Both the position numbers and the translations under genes were made by a program. From an uncultured Ellagibacter sp. (GTDB taxonomy: Bacteria; Actinomycetota; Coriobacteriia; Coriobacteriales; Eggerthellaceae), in NCBI RefSeq assembly GCF_934636505.1, contig NZ_CAKUAL010000003.1, positions 1 through 59,279 on the forward strand: a stretch of 59,279 bases of DNA. Reading direction: 5' to 3'. Of the stretch, positions 8,819-17,335 are shown one piece after another. How positions within the stretch are numbered: position 1 is the first letter of the stretch; every line of letters starts with the position of its first letter. Under the pieces are notes generated by a model that was not told the DNA's origin, made no database searches, and was given only the letters and a program-made list of their open reading frames with translations.

Positions 8819-8840
8819 CGCAACCTTCCCTTCCTTCCAC

Positions 8841-8898
8841 ATACCCCCTGGAGGTATCTTATGGTCGGCATTATATACCCTCTAGGGGTATAGCAAGG
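8841..8898 (-). promoter_or_regulatory. csoR-copA promoter with two CsoR palindromes
   Basis: A TATAAT -10 box (8870-8875 on the minus strand) is separated by 17 bp from CCTTGC (8893-8898). That spacer is filled by the palindrome TATACCC-tcta-GGGGTATA (8874-8892). A second copy, ATACCCCCTGGAGGTAT (8841-8857), lies downstream of the likely start site. Both fit the G-tract dyads bound by CsoR, so copper-inducible autoregulation is expected. Confidence 0.85.
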
Positions 8899-9091
8899 GA
8901 AAACATGCGAAGTGGCGAAACTGAGCGGGGGCGGGTCACCTGCCGCCGAGCGACGCGATCTGCGAGCGCCAGAACTTCCGCAAGGCAGCCCGCAATGGAT
9001 TCGGCGAAGCGCCCGGGAGGCGCTATCGCAAGCAGGCCGATGGGCCTTCTGCCCACACTGCAGCCGCGTCAGACGGCGCCTCGCACCAGCA

Positions 9092-11596
9092 TTAATACAT
9101 GCCGAAAACATTCCAGAGCATGACGTTCATGATTACCATGAGCACAAGCGTCGCGAACATGAAGTACAGCGAGATACGGTACACCGACACGGTTTCGGCG
9201 CCCTCGCCCGCCGCCGCAACAGCCCCGCGCGAGCCTACGGCAGAGAATTGCGTCGTCCAGTCTTTTGTGAGGCGCTTTTCGCTCTTGACCTGCAGAAGCG
9301 CAAGGAACACAATCGCGCCTGCCAGCGCGAAGAACAACCCGAAATCGCACACATAGCGCATGAGGATGCCCGCGCCCTGCAAATCGAAGATGCACAGCGC
9401 GAAGGCCACGCACACAAGCGCCACGAACAGCGGCAAAAGTCGCTGCTCCTTAAGCTGCGCGCGCACACGCCCGATGACGATGCCCAAAACGGCAAGCGTC
9501 ATCGGATACAGGAAGAAGTAGCCGCCGAACATGGGCTCGTAGATGGTGATGCCCTGGTACGCAGGGTCGAGGTAGGCCTGCCGCAGGAACGGGAACTGGC
9601 TACCGAACACGGGCGGCTGGAAGAGGTATGCGTAGAGCCCGAACGGAATGCGGTCGAGGTGGAACCCTCGATGGGTCATATCGTTCGTGGTGAGGTTGTA
9701 GTTCGCGCCGAAGTCGAACGGAGAGCCGAATCGCGCGGCGTTGTAAGCCAACACCGCGACGGCGACCAGCACAAACGGCACCATCGCCACCTTGAAGGCG
9801 CCCATGACGTCCCGCCTGGCCCCGCGATCGCCCTTCGAGTCGCGCAAAAACGGCCAGAAAAGGACGAGCCCGAACACCGCGGAGAGCACCATCTGCGGGC
9901 GAGAGGCCATGGTGAGCGCGATGAGCAGCGCGCCGAGCACGATCTTCCCCCGCTCGATATAGCCGCGCGAGGTGCCCGAGACCCACAGCCCCAGGCCCCA
10001 CGAGACGAGTGCGAGCGACATCGCCTCGGGCATGAAGTACATCGACGGCGTGCGCGCGAGGATGATGCCGCCGCCCGCGACGAACAGCATCACATCGAGC
10101 ACCACAAGCACCCCGATCGACGTGCGCGGGAACCAACGACGGCACACCGCCGAGAGCAGGTACATAAGCCCCGCCGCATAGACGCAGTCGCAGATGGCGA
10201 TGCCGAGCCACGTCGGAAAGCCCGTGTGCGTCACGAGCAGCCACGGCACGTAGAACACAAGGCACGGCAGGATGCCGAAGTAAACGTAATACTTCCCGTG
10301 GAAGTACGCATGGTCCCAAAGATAGGGCACGCCCTGCGCCGCACGTGCCTGCGTATCGTAGGGGTTCGCCATCGCCTGCAGCGCGTCGGAGGGCACGTCG
10401 TTCAAGTACAGATGCCCCTGAGTGAGCGCAACGGCGAGCTTTTGGTACTGGAACTGGTTCTCGTAGGACGGCGTCTGCGTCAAGGACACATAGTGCGAGT
10501 TGGAGAGCACGAGCGCAAGCACGACCACGCACTGCACGGCGACGAGCGCGACGATAAGGATACGGTGGCTCGTCAGGCGCGAGTCGCGAACGCGGCTGTA
10601 GAGGCCCGACGCGGGGCGCAGCGCGAAGAGCACGAGCAGGATGGCCAGCACCGAGCCCGCGCGCAGCGGGTCGAAGTCGAACGGAACCTTCTGATTGAGC
10701 GAGATGCCCGACACCTGAACTGCGCCGATGTCCGCGAGGTTCGTCATGTTCACCTTGATGGAATGGCACTTGCCGGCGGGGTCGAGCGAGATGTAGGTAG
10801 TCGCGGGGTCGGCGGGGTCGACCGACACGGCCGGGTTCGCGTAGTAGTTCGCGTTGCCCTCGTCGGCGAGCGAGATGACGACCTGGATCTTGCTGTCGGT
10901 CGCCTTCGCAGCACCTGCGGCATCGGAGAGCACCGGTGAGAAATGAATGGAGCGCACCGTGGAGTTGAGCCCCGTGATCTCAAAGGAGCTCGACGAGGAA
11001 TCGAGCGTGATCGTGCCCACTTGCGAAGGCTGCGCCCCGTTGACGAGGTAGCTCCCCGCATCGGGATAGGTCATCGAGTAGAAGAACTGGAAGTTGTAGC
11101 CGAACACCTCGAGCGCGATCGCCAGCAGCACACAGACGAGAACGCCTACGACGTTGTGCGCCTTGCTGTGCGCACGGGCGAACACCGGCTGGGGCTCGGG
11201 TGTTTGCTGGGGCGGCTGCGGGGATGCGAACCGCGACGAGCGCGAGGGGGCCTTCTGCGTGGAGGCAGCCGTTCGACCTGCCGCTTTGTGGCCGCCGGCG
11301 ACGCGCGCCTGCGATAGCGTCTTGTCTGCGCCGCGCGAAGCGTGCTTGCCCGAGCCGCTTCGGGAGCTGGCCGCACGCGAGTTCGCATTGCGAGAACCCG
11401 CTGCTCGCAACCCTGCACCGCCCGCAGCAGCCGAGCGCGAGCGCGCACCCGACGATGGCATGCGCTTTTGTTCACCCGCGCCACCCCGAGCGTGACTCGC
11501 CTTCCGATATTTTTGATTTTCTCGCGCGAACTGCTCGAACTCGGGCGTGGAATGGCCCGGCTCGAACGGATCGTATCCCTGATCGTTGTTAGCCAT
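9092..11596 (-). CDS. Large polytopic membrane protein, glycosyltransferase-C-like
   Basis: An 834-aa protein. It has a disordered Ser/Ala/Arg/Gln-rich N-terminus of about 135 residues, one transmembrane helix (VVGVLVCVLLAIALEVFG), then about 200 residues of beta-rich extracytoplasmic sequence. About ten further helices follow, with loops holding YENQFQYQKLAVAL and DHAYFHGKYYVYFG. This layout, and the YYVYFG region after the first loops, resembles polyprenyl-phosphate-sugar-dependent (GT-C/GT39-like) transferases of Actinobacteria, but I see no decisive catalytic motif. The ATG at 11596 is chosen; a TATACT box ends only 5 nt upstream, so the mRNA may be leaderless. It stands alone. The substrate is unknown. 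Confidence 0.65.
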   Translation of the reverse strand: MANNDQGYDPFEPGHSTPEFEQFARENQKYRKASHARGGAGEQKRMPSSGARSRSAAAGGAGLRAAGSRNANSRAASSRSGSGKHASRGADKTLSQARVAGGHKAAGRTAASTQKAPSRSSRFASPQPPQQTPEPQPVFARAHSKAHNVVGVLVCVLLAIALEVFGYNFQFFYSMTYPDAGSYLVNGAQPSQVGTITLDSSSSSFEITGLNSTVRSIHFSPVLSDAAGAAKATDSKIQVVISLADEGNANYYANPAVSVDPADPATTYISLDPAGKCHSIKVNMTNLADIGAVQVSGISLNQKVPFDFDPLRAGSVLAILLVLFALRPASGLYSRVRDSRLTSHRILIVALVAVQCVVVLALVLSNSHYVSLTQTPSYENQFQYQKLAVALTQGHLYLNDVPSDALQAMANPYDTQARAAQGVPYLWDHAYFHGKYYVYFGILPCLVFYVPWLLVTHTGFPTWLGIAICDCVYAAGLMYLLSAVCRRWFPRTSIGVLVVLDVMLFVAGGGIILARTPSMYFMPEAMSLALVSWGLGLWVSGTSRGYIERGKIVLGALLIALTMASRPQMVLSAVFGLVLFWPFLRDSKGDRGARRDVMGAFKVAMVPFVLVAVAVLAYNAARFGSPFDFGANYNLTTNDMTHRGFHLDRIPFGLYAYLFQPPVFGSQFPFLRQAYLDPAYQGITIYEPMFGGYFFLYPMTLAVLGIVIGRVRAQLKEQRLLPLFVALVCVAFALCIFDLQGAGILMRYVCDFGLFFALAGAIVFLALLQVKSEKRLTKDWTTQFSAVGSRGAVAAAGEGAETVSVYRISLYFMFATLVLMVIMNVMLWNVFGMY

Positions 11597-12096
11597 GCCC
11601 CAAGTATAAGCGCGATGCCGCGCAGTGCGCCCACTTCCACCGCGCCCCCACATCAAGCTTGATTCCCCATTCCTGAGCTTCTTTCCCGAATTCGCGAAGT
11701 CGTGGACAGAAATCGTCGATATGTGAGCCATTCGAAGGCGAAGGAGAGGATACGCGAACTCACCTCACGCATTTTCCCAGGTCAGAAAGTTCAACATAAA
11801 GTTTCCCTAGTGCAACTCCTCACATATCGGTGATTTTTTGTCCACGACGAGTCGATTTCGAGACAAGAGAGGAACGGGACCGGGCGATTTCCAGACAACC
11901 GATGCCATGCGGCCGTTTTCGCAGCGGCGGCGAAGACGCGCCTGCCCCGTCCAGACGTACCTGCCCCGCCAAGACGCACCCGCCGCACCTTTGCGGGAAT
12001 GATCGGCGACACGTGGTTCGGCTGCTTGATTTCGTGTGCCTTTGAACTGGGATTACAGGAAAGAACGCGCAAACCCCGACACGCCGGCCGCAAAAG
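11597..12096. other. 500-bp intergenic region with an inverted-repeat element
   Basis: No credible gene is seen here. It contains the TATACT box of the membrane-protein gene at its left edge, and the paired inverted repeat described separately at 11699-11848. The rest (11849-12096) is non-coding sequence in which I see nothing further. Confidence 0.6.
11699..11848. repeat. Inverted-repeat element I (about 150 bp)
   Basis: The left end 11699-11727 (beginning GTCGTGGACAGAAATCG) and right end 11819-11848 are inverted copies with about 25 of 29 positions equal. They enclose 91 bp of non-coding sequence. The ends resemble those of the element at 32822-32999. No transposase is present; it looks like a small non-autonomous or REP-like element. 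Confidence 0.7.
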
Positions 12097-12765
12097 CTAG
12101 ACGCGGAATCTCTCCGGCATGGTGAACCACACCACCCGCCCGATCGCGCGCGGGAGGGGGCGCTCTCCGCTTCGGGTGAACTCGATCGGCTCGTATCCGG
12201 GAAGGTAGGAATCGGGCATGAGCGTTATGCGGTCTTCGGTGACGCTTGCACGCTTCACCGTGAAGTCGCCGCTCTCCGTCCCGAACACATACACGTGCCC
12301 ATTGACCACCTCGGACTCGGGCACAACGAGCGCCAGGCAGCCATTCGGCAGCACGCGGTTCATCGATTCGCCAGACACGCGCAGGAAAAACGCGTTCGGG
12401 TAACGCTCGTGCAGCGAATGCGGCACAGCGACGTATTCCTCGATAGGGAACGCGTCGCGCGGAGCTCCCGCAGCCACGCGCCCGAGCAATGGCGCTTGCT
12501 CAGATTGCGAATCGCTCGAGCGGCGAAGAGACCGGCGAGCAAAACCGTTCTTCTCGCTGTTGATATCCTCAAGGGTGAGGCCAGGAAATTCGCTGAGCAG
12601 GATGAAGAGGTTGCTGCGACGAGGTTGCGAACTGCCCGTCTCCCACGACGAAACCGTGGTTTGGGAAACCTGAAGGCGTTCCGCAAACTCGACTTGGGTC
12701 AACCCCGCATCAACGCGCACCGCCCTGATGTTGTTGCCGATCGCATTGTCCGTCGTATCGCCCAC
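12097..12765 (-). CDS. XRE-S24 (CI/LexA-like) self-cleaving repressor
   Basis: A 222-aa regulator with an N-terminal XRE helix-turn-helix (LTQVEFAERLQVSQTTVSSW) and a C-terminal S24 peptidase domain. The nucleophile serine is in SGESMNR, the likely general-base lysine in DFTVKR, and an Ala-Gly cleavage site is present in VAAGAP between the domains. Such proteins dimerise on DNA and self-cleave when stimulated by RecA filaments, or act as stress switches. The GTG at 12765 is preferred over the ATG at 12798 because GGGAGG lies 5 nt upstream. It is divergent from the small HTH gene at 12878, with a shared 110-bp control region. No prophage genes surround it. Confidence 0.85.
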   Translation of the reverse strand: MGDTTDNAIGNNIRAVRVDAGLTQVEFAERLQVSQTTVSSWETGSSQPRRSNLFILLSEFPGLTLEDINSEKNGFARRSLRRSSDSQSEQAPLLGRVAAGAPRDAFPIEEYVAVPHSLHERYPNAFFLRVSGESMNRVLPNGCLALVVPESEVVNGHVYVFGTESGDFTVKRASVTEDRITLMPDSYLPGYEPIEFTRSGERPLPRAIGRVVWFTMPERFRV

Positions 12766-12816
12766 GCGCACCTCCCATTGACTCGACAATGCTACCAAAC
12801 CTGCATATTCCCTCGA

Positions 12817-12844
12817 TTGACGAGGCCTTGTTACCCGTTAAACT
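12817..12844 (+). promoter_or_regulatory. Promoter of the small HTH gene
   Basis: TTGACG (12817-12822) and TAAACT (12839-12844) with a 16-bp spacer precede the GTG start at 12878 by about 33 nt. It lies in the region shared with the divergent S24 repressor, which may control it. Confidence 0.6.
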
Positions 12845-12877
12845 TAATAGCGCCATATTCACGGGAAGGGAGGCGGC

Positions 12878-13087
12878 GTGAAAAACTGGCTCACGCGCGC
12901 ACGCGAGACATCAGGGCTAACGGCACAGCAATGTGCGGACGCTATCGATTTGCCGATATCGGAATACGCCCAAGTAGAGCGCCACCCCGGCACGCTCACC
13001 TTAAACGAGCTCGCAGCCCTCGCCCACGCAATGGGCCCCGCAGGCGAAACCCTCATCGAAGGCGCGTTCGAATCCCTTCGCGCATAG
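12878..13087 (+). CDS. Small XRE-like DNA-binding protein
   Basis: A 69-aa protein with a GTG start preceded by GGGAGGCGG. The sequence (TRARETSGLTAQQCADAI and onward, then NELAALAHAMGP) has the helix pattern of a minimal XRE-type helix-turn-helix and nothing more. It is divergent from the S24 repressor, reminiscent of the CI/Cro pairing of phages, but no other phage genes are near. Targets are unknown. Confidence 0.65.
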   Translation: MKNWLTRARETSGLTAQQCADAIDLPISEYAQVERHPGTLTLNELAALAHAMGPAGETLIEGAFESLRA

Positions 13088-13264
13088 CAGTAAGGCAACA
13101 ACCCGCAGGCGCCAAGCAAGCTCTCGAAGCGCTCCTGCAGCCACGACGCCCAACTCATAGGCGCCAAACCATCACATGCCCCGACACAACCTCTCGCTCG
13201 TAGGCGCCAAACTATCCCACCAGTCGGCGCGCACGCCGAAACAAATTCGTAACCTTCTATCGCG

Positions 13265-13595
13265 GCAGGCATCTTCGAAGCGGTTTCCAGCTACGATTAC
13301 GGCATCCAGCTCGCAAGCTTTTACCTGCGCGAAAACTGACACGATCGAACCAGCGCGCATCGAGGAGAGCTCGCTTTCCAACGTGCGCAGCGAGCGGGCG
13401 GGCGGGCTGTTCGTCCCGCTCGTCGGGCCTGGGGACTGCGTCGTACGAGGTCAGGCGCTCGCCGAGGTGCGCGACACGTTCGACGGGTGCGTGCGCGACA
13501 CGTTGCGCTCGCCGATCGACGGGCGCGTGTTCTTCAGCCGCACGGCACCGTTGGCGAACCAGTACTCGATCGCGTTCAAAATCGCGCCGCAATAG
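13265..13595 (+). pseudogene. Remnant of a succinylglutamate desuccinylase/aspartoacylase-type gene
   Basis: From about 13350 to the stop at 13595 the frame reads SERAGGLFVPLVGPGDCVV and then APIDG-type sequence (RSPIDGRVFF), the typical C-terminal beta domain of the AstE/AspA M14-like family. Just upstream, in another frame (13265-13339), it reads GIFEAVSSYDYGIQLASFYL then a stop, which suits the preceding part of the same family. The catalytic N-terminal half with its zinc ligands is gone. This is a 5'-truncated, frameshifted relic. Boundaries are approximate. Confidence 0.55.
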
Positions 13596-13756
13596 CGCAT
13601 CGGGCAGAGCGGAGGTGTGCGGCGCCGAAGCACTCGGCGAAGCAGACTGATTCGTCGCGCTTGGCAAGCGTGGGCGCAACGCAAGCGACAGCGGGAGCGC
13701 ACCCTGCAGAAAGCGGCTCATTCCACACGGCACGCCGCATTCCTATCGATTGCTTT

Positions 13757-14569
13757 CTAGAAAACGCCGCCCCAGACGAGAACGGCAGCGACAGCCACCA
13801 CCCACAACACGGCCACGATGATGCGGACCGGGCGCGGGGTGCGAAGGCTCGCCGCAGGGAGGAGGAGCATCGCGATCGCGCCGCCGATAGCACCGCCCAG
13901 GTGGCCGCTGATCGAGATGTTCGGCACGAGCAGCGTATAGATAACGTTCACCGCGATGATCGAGAGCATGCTCTTCGAGAAGTCGCGAAAGACCGCGCGG
14001 TTGCCGCGAACGAGGACGCACAGAAGCGCCACGGCTACGAACAGGCCGAACACGCTCGTCGACGCACCTGCGGAAACGGAGTGCCCGCCGCCTTGCGCCA
14101 TGTCGACCGCATAGGAGACGACGTTGCCCGTGATGCCCGCGACGAAGTAGAGCAAAAGGAAGTTTCCGCGCCCGAGCACGCGTTCCAAAAGCTCGCCCAC
14201 GCTGTAGAGCGCGACCATATTGAACAGAAGGTGCATGAGGTCCATGTGCAGAAACATGGGCGCAACGAAGCGGTACAGGTCGGCAGGGCCTTGCACCATC
14301 GGCGCGTACATGGCCCCCATCTGGACCAACGTGAGGATCGAGATGTCCTGGCCCGTGCCCGAGATGAGCATCTCCGCCACGAAACACACCACGTTCACCG
14401 CGATCAGCGCAAGCGTCACCACGCGCCCCGAGTTGCGCTCGAAAAACGAAGGTTCCTCATCGCGCATCATCTCGCGGAGCTGCTCGTCGGTGATGGGTGC
14501 AGGCCGCGCGCCCGAAGAGAATGCCGGCGCCTGCTGCGCGTCAGATGAGGTGATCGGGTCGTCGGTCAT
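13757..14569 (-). CDS. Rhomboid-family intramembrane serine protease
   Basis: A 270-aa membrane protease. After a 45-residue cytosolic N-terminus come six or seven helices. Helix two holds MHLLFNMVALYSVGE (rhomboid H-x-x-x-N motif), the catalytic serine is in SAGASTSVFG, and the catalytic histidine is in GHLGGAIGG. All catalytic elements are present. It cleaves substrates within the membrane; the natural target is unknown. The ATG at 14569 has AAGGAG upstream. It follows the MFS gene on the same strand with a gap of about 30 bp, so the two may be co-transcribed. Confidence 0.9.
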   Translation of the reverse strand: MTDDPITSSDAQQAPAFSSGARPAPITDEQLREMMRDEEPSFFERNSGRVVTLALIAVNVVCFVAEMLISGTGQDISILTLVQMGAMYAPMVQGPADLYRFVAPMFLHMDLMHLLFNMVALYSVGELLERVLGRGNFLLLYFVAGITGNVVSYAVDMAQGGGHSVSAGASTSVFGLFVAVALLCVLVRGNRAVFRDFSKSMLSIIAVNVIYTLLVPNISISGHLGGAIGGAIAMLLLPAASLRTPRPVRIIVAVLWVVAVAAVLVWGGVF

Positions 14570-14599
14570 TGCCGCTCCTTGCCATGGAATCGTTGCGTA

Positions 14600-15859
14600 T
14601 CACGAACGTATGCTATCAGAAACCCGGCGGTCTCCCAAAAGGTACACACCCACGACGACCATGGCAGCAAACGCGATCATCGCGAGCAGAATCACATACG
14701 TGATGAGATAGGTTCCGAACGCTTCTGCCAAAAAGCCCGGCAGGAACGTGAAGATGAATCCGCCGAGCGCATAGCAGAGCTGGAAGTTCTTGATCGTCTT
14801 GGCCTCGCGGCCGCGCGGCGCAAGCTCGATCGACCAGACGGATATGCCCACCGTGCCGAGGGAAAGCCCGAGCCCGTAGAGGAACACACCAACGCCCGCA
14901 AGCCCCACGTTCCCCATATCCGACAGGCAGAGCAACAGCGTGCCGCCGATGAACAGGGCGAAGAAGAACATCGAGCCGCGCTTCGTCCCGACGCGGTCGA
15001 ACACGACCCCGCTTGCGAGCTTAGCGACCGTAAGGCAGCCGCCGCACAGCGCCACGAGCGCCGCCGCTCCCTCGGCGGAGAAGCCCTCCGAAGTGAACAG
15101 CACGGCCAGATAGCTTGTGCCGCCAACGGAGATACAGCCGACGAACGTCATCGCGACCAGCACGAGCGGCGCGAGCTTCGCGGGGACATTGCGGTTGCGG
15201 CGAGCGGCACGGGTGCGACCAGGCTTGCCCGCCTTCTTCCCCTCGGGCGCCTCGTAAGGCTCAAGCCCCAGGTCGCGCGGATAGTTGCGCAGAAACAGGA
15301 AGACGAGCACCCCGAGGACAAGCGCAAGGCCCGACTCGAAGAGAAACGCCGCGGAAAGCGAGTACGTGCCGATGAGCGCAACCGCCACGTTCGGCAAGAT
15401 GACGGCAGCCACCCCCGACCCGACCGCCGCGACACCCGCCACCGTGGCGACGCTCGAGCGGAACCAGCGATTGATCAGCATCGTCGAGGCGATCATGCCG
15501 CCCAAGCCGTAGCCGAGCCCCGTGAACACCGAGCCTGCGCACAGCCCGATGAAGCTTCCCGTGTTCTGCGAGTAGAGGAAGAAGCCCGCGCAGACGCACA
15601 GCGAGGCGAGAAACGCGCCGACGCGGCAGTTGAGAAGGTCGTAATAGCGCCCGACCACGAGCATGCCGAGCAGCGACATGAACGTGCGCACCGAGATGAT
15701 GATCGAGCCGCCGGTGTTGCCAACGCCAGGCAGATTGACCAGATAAGGCTGGAACACGGAAAACGAGGTGGAGGGCAGGCCGACGTTCGTGAACAGGATG
15801 AGGAAGCAACATGCCGCGATCACCTTCTCGTAGTGTCGCTTGATCGCACCCGTCGACAT
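14600..15859 (-). CDS. MFS transporter
   Basis: A 419-aa major facilitator with twelve predicted helices. Motif-A-like sequences lie in the loops after helices two and eight (GRYYDLLNCR and DRVGTKRG). The LFTNVGLPSTSFSVFQPYLV start and the central polybasic loop (GKKAGKPGRTRAARRN) resemble the oxalate/formate-antiporter-like or monocarboxylate MFS group common in Eggerthellaceae, but the substrate cannot be assigned. The ATG at 15859 is chosen because AGGAGAGGAGG lies upstream; the longer open frame (to 16120) would overlap the next gene and is not hydrophobic. Rhomboid follows closely. Confidence 0.85.
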   Translation of the reverse strand: MSTGAIKRHYEKVIAACCFLILFTNVGLPSTSFSVFQPYLVNLPGVGNTGGSIIISVRTFMSLLGMLVVGRYYDLLNCRVGAFLASLCVCAGFFLYSQNTGSFIGLCAGSVFTGLGYGLGGMIASTMLINRWFRSSVATVAGVAAVGSGVAAVILPNVAVALIGTYSLSAAFLFESGLALVLGVLVFLFLRNYPRDLGLEPYEAPEGKKAGKPGRTRAARRNRNVPAKLAPLVLVAMTFVGCISVGGTSYLAVLFTSEGFSAEGAAALVALCGGCLTVAKLASGVVFDRVGTKRGSMFFFALFIGGTLLLCLSDMGNVGLAGVGVFLYGLGLSLGTVGISVWSIELAPRGREAKTIKNFQLCYALGGFIFTFLPGFLAEAFGTYLITYVILLAMIAFAAMVVVGVYLLGDRRVSDSIRS

Positions 15860-15998
15860 ATCCTTGCGGCCTCCTCTCCTGAAAAAAGGCGCCGCGCGGG
15901 CGCCTTCGTCGTCGAATCCTGCCCACCATGCTAGCACCTTGCGCAGCACACGGGCCCGTTTCGCCCAAGAAGCCCACGAACTGGGCAATTTTCCCCTG

Positions 15999-16679
15999 CT
16001 ACTGCATCGGGGAATCCGACTTCTCGGCGGCATCCGAGCAGCTGCGCGCGTACTTGAGATAGCCGACCACGCTGTAGTGATCCGCCTCGTCGTCTGCCGG
16101 GTATCCTGAGCCGCCGACAACGCCGAGGTAGCCGCCCTCGACCTTGCTGCCCTTCTCGTCCACCACCACGGCGTGCCAGTGGCCGTATTCGTGCTTCGGT
16201 TTGCGCAGCTGGCAGGCGAGCGTCAGCTTAGGCTCGCCCTCTTTGCGAAAGAACGCGCCGCCGCTGCGGACCTTCTCGAGGAGAGTACCGTCGAGCCAGA
16301 AGCAGATAAACGGCGCCTCGAACGCGTCCGTGAGCGAATCGGCCTCGTAGTTGTAGACGTAGCAGAACAGTGCGCGGTCGCGCGAGCAGGCGAGCAGGTC
16401 CACTTCGCTTTGCTTGAGCTTGAACTCCACCGTCGCGATCGCGCCGGGGCGGTCGGCAGCCTCGCTCACGTTCGTCACCGCCGTTTTCACCTGGAAAAAG
16501 AACGTCTCGGGAGCCGTGCCAGGATGCTCGAGCTGCTGCTTGAGGTTGAGCGACACCACATCGATCCCCATGTCGGCGGGCGGGCGCAACGCATCGAGGC
16601 CGTTGCGGTACAGCGAGCTCATAAGCTGGTACTCGCCGGTATAGCCGTTGTAAAGCAGGTCGAAGAAGTCCTGTGCCAC
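15999..16679 (-). CDS. Orphan protein with PD-(D/E)XK nuclease-like pattern (DUF4365-like)
   Basis: A 226-aa soluble protein. Residues after the start read GYTGEYQLMSSLYRNG, then PADMGIDVVSLNLK and TFFFQVKT. This is the E...GxD...QVK arrangement of PD-(D/E)XK endonuclease folds, close to the DUF4365 group. The C-terminal half (HWHAVVVDEKGSKVEGGYLG and so on) I do not recognise. The GTG at 16679 is selected because AGAGGAGAG lies upstream; the longer frame opens only with TTG and reads through repetitive DNA. No methylase or helicase is adjacent, so it is not an obvious restriction system. It may be a stand-alone defence or repair nuclease. Confidence 0.55.
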   Translation of the reverse strand: MAQDFFDLLYNGYTGEYQLMSSLYRNGLDALRPPADMGIDVVSLNLKQQLEHPGTAPETFFFQVKTAVTNVSEAADRPGAIATVEFKLKQSEVDLLACSRDRALFCYVYNYEADSLTDAFEAPFICFWLDGTLLEKVRSGGAFFRKEGEPKLTLACQLRKPKHEYGHWHAVVVDEKGSKVEGGYLGVVGGSGYPADDEADHYSVVGYLKYARSCSDAAEKSDSPMQ

Positions 16680-16918
16680 GCGTCTCTCCTCTGGTTTCGT
16701 TTTCCCTTTGGCCTCGGGCGGGACTTGGGGTTGGGGCTTTGGACGTCGCGCCAAGGCTTGTGCTTGTGGTTGTGCTTGGGGGCCAAGGCTTAGGCTTGGA
16801 GGTTTGCCCTGGGCCTCGGGTCAATTGTTCCATTCTAGCGCTAACGTGCCGCGCCGTCTTCCACGGAATGGGGCTCGGGCCGCCAAAAACAGGGGTCATG
16901 TCGCGAAAACGACCCCGA

Positions 16919-16946
16919 CCTGCCAGAAATCGGGTGGTTTTCATCA
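16919..16946 (+). repeat. 28-bp dispersed repeat, copy A
   Basis: Starts CCTGCCAGAAATCGGG and ends GTTTTCATCA. It matches copy B (17080-17107, opposite strand) at 26 of 28 positions, copy D at 24 of 27 and copy C at 21 of 28. It lies outside any credible gene. Confidence 0.8.
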
Positions 16947-17079
16947 CCGAAGGTCGCTCGCTAAGCGCTGTCCGATCCCTGCGGCAAGCGAGTGCAGGCG
17001 GCGCAGAAGCATAATGCCAGGTCAGCGAGACATGCCCATCGATGGACCTCCCCTTCCCCCAAGCCCCGCCTCCCCGATA

Positions 17080-17107
17080 TGATGAAAACTGCCCGATTTC
17101 TGGCAGG
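17080..17107 (-). repeat. 28-bp dispersed repeat, copy B
   Basis: Inverted partner of copy A, 133 bp away, so that the two could form a stem around the intervening sequence. See copy A for the sequence. Confidence 0.8.
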
Positions 17108-17188
17108 ACCCCCCTTTGAAAATGCGCGGCCCAGCTTCGACCTTACGCAACATTTACCTGGCGGCCTCTTCCCATATTCCGTTTGTGG

Positions 17189-17335
17189 TATATCATCTAC
17201 TATTTCGAAGGCGAGCTTGGCCTTGAGGACCGAAGCCCGTACTGGAAGATGACCACCGGCTTCGGCAGAAGAAGCCTGCAAATGCACATCGACTGGGCCG
17301 AGCACTGCGCCGCCGAACTGAGGAGCGCGAAATGA
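17189..17335 (+). pseudogene. C-terminal fragment of a possible PadR-type regulator
   Basis: An open stretch ending at TGA 17333-17335 reads YFEGELGLEDRSPYWKMTTG and then GFGRRSLQMHIDWAEHCAAE. This looks like the C-terminal helices of a regulator, PadR-like in my judgement (the YW-x-M-x-FG pattern), but no N-terminal DNA-binding part or start precedes it. Its stop overlaps the ATG of the next gene (AATGAG), which implies that the two once formed an operon. The left boundary is uncertain. Confidence 0.45.

Larger units (their letters stand above)
16680..17188. other. Intergenic region with low-complexity and repeat DNA
   Basis: From 16690 to 16830 the plus strand is rich in iterated CTTGGGG/GGCTTG words (GT-skewed, low complexity). 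From 16919 to 17107 it holds an inverted pair of 28-bp repeats. No credible complete gene is seen. Confidence 0.6.

Noticed and set aside
8912..10939. Long plus-strand open frame (675 aa) opposite the membrane-protein gene
   Set aside because: Composition is Arg/His/Glu-rich, typical of antisense reading of high-GC genes; no recognisable domain.
12097..13087. Possible prophage switch region (S24 repressor divergent from a small HTH)
   Set aside because: No integrase, structural genes or attachment repeats are nearby, so a prophage cannot be supported.
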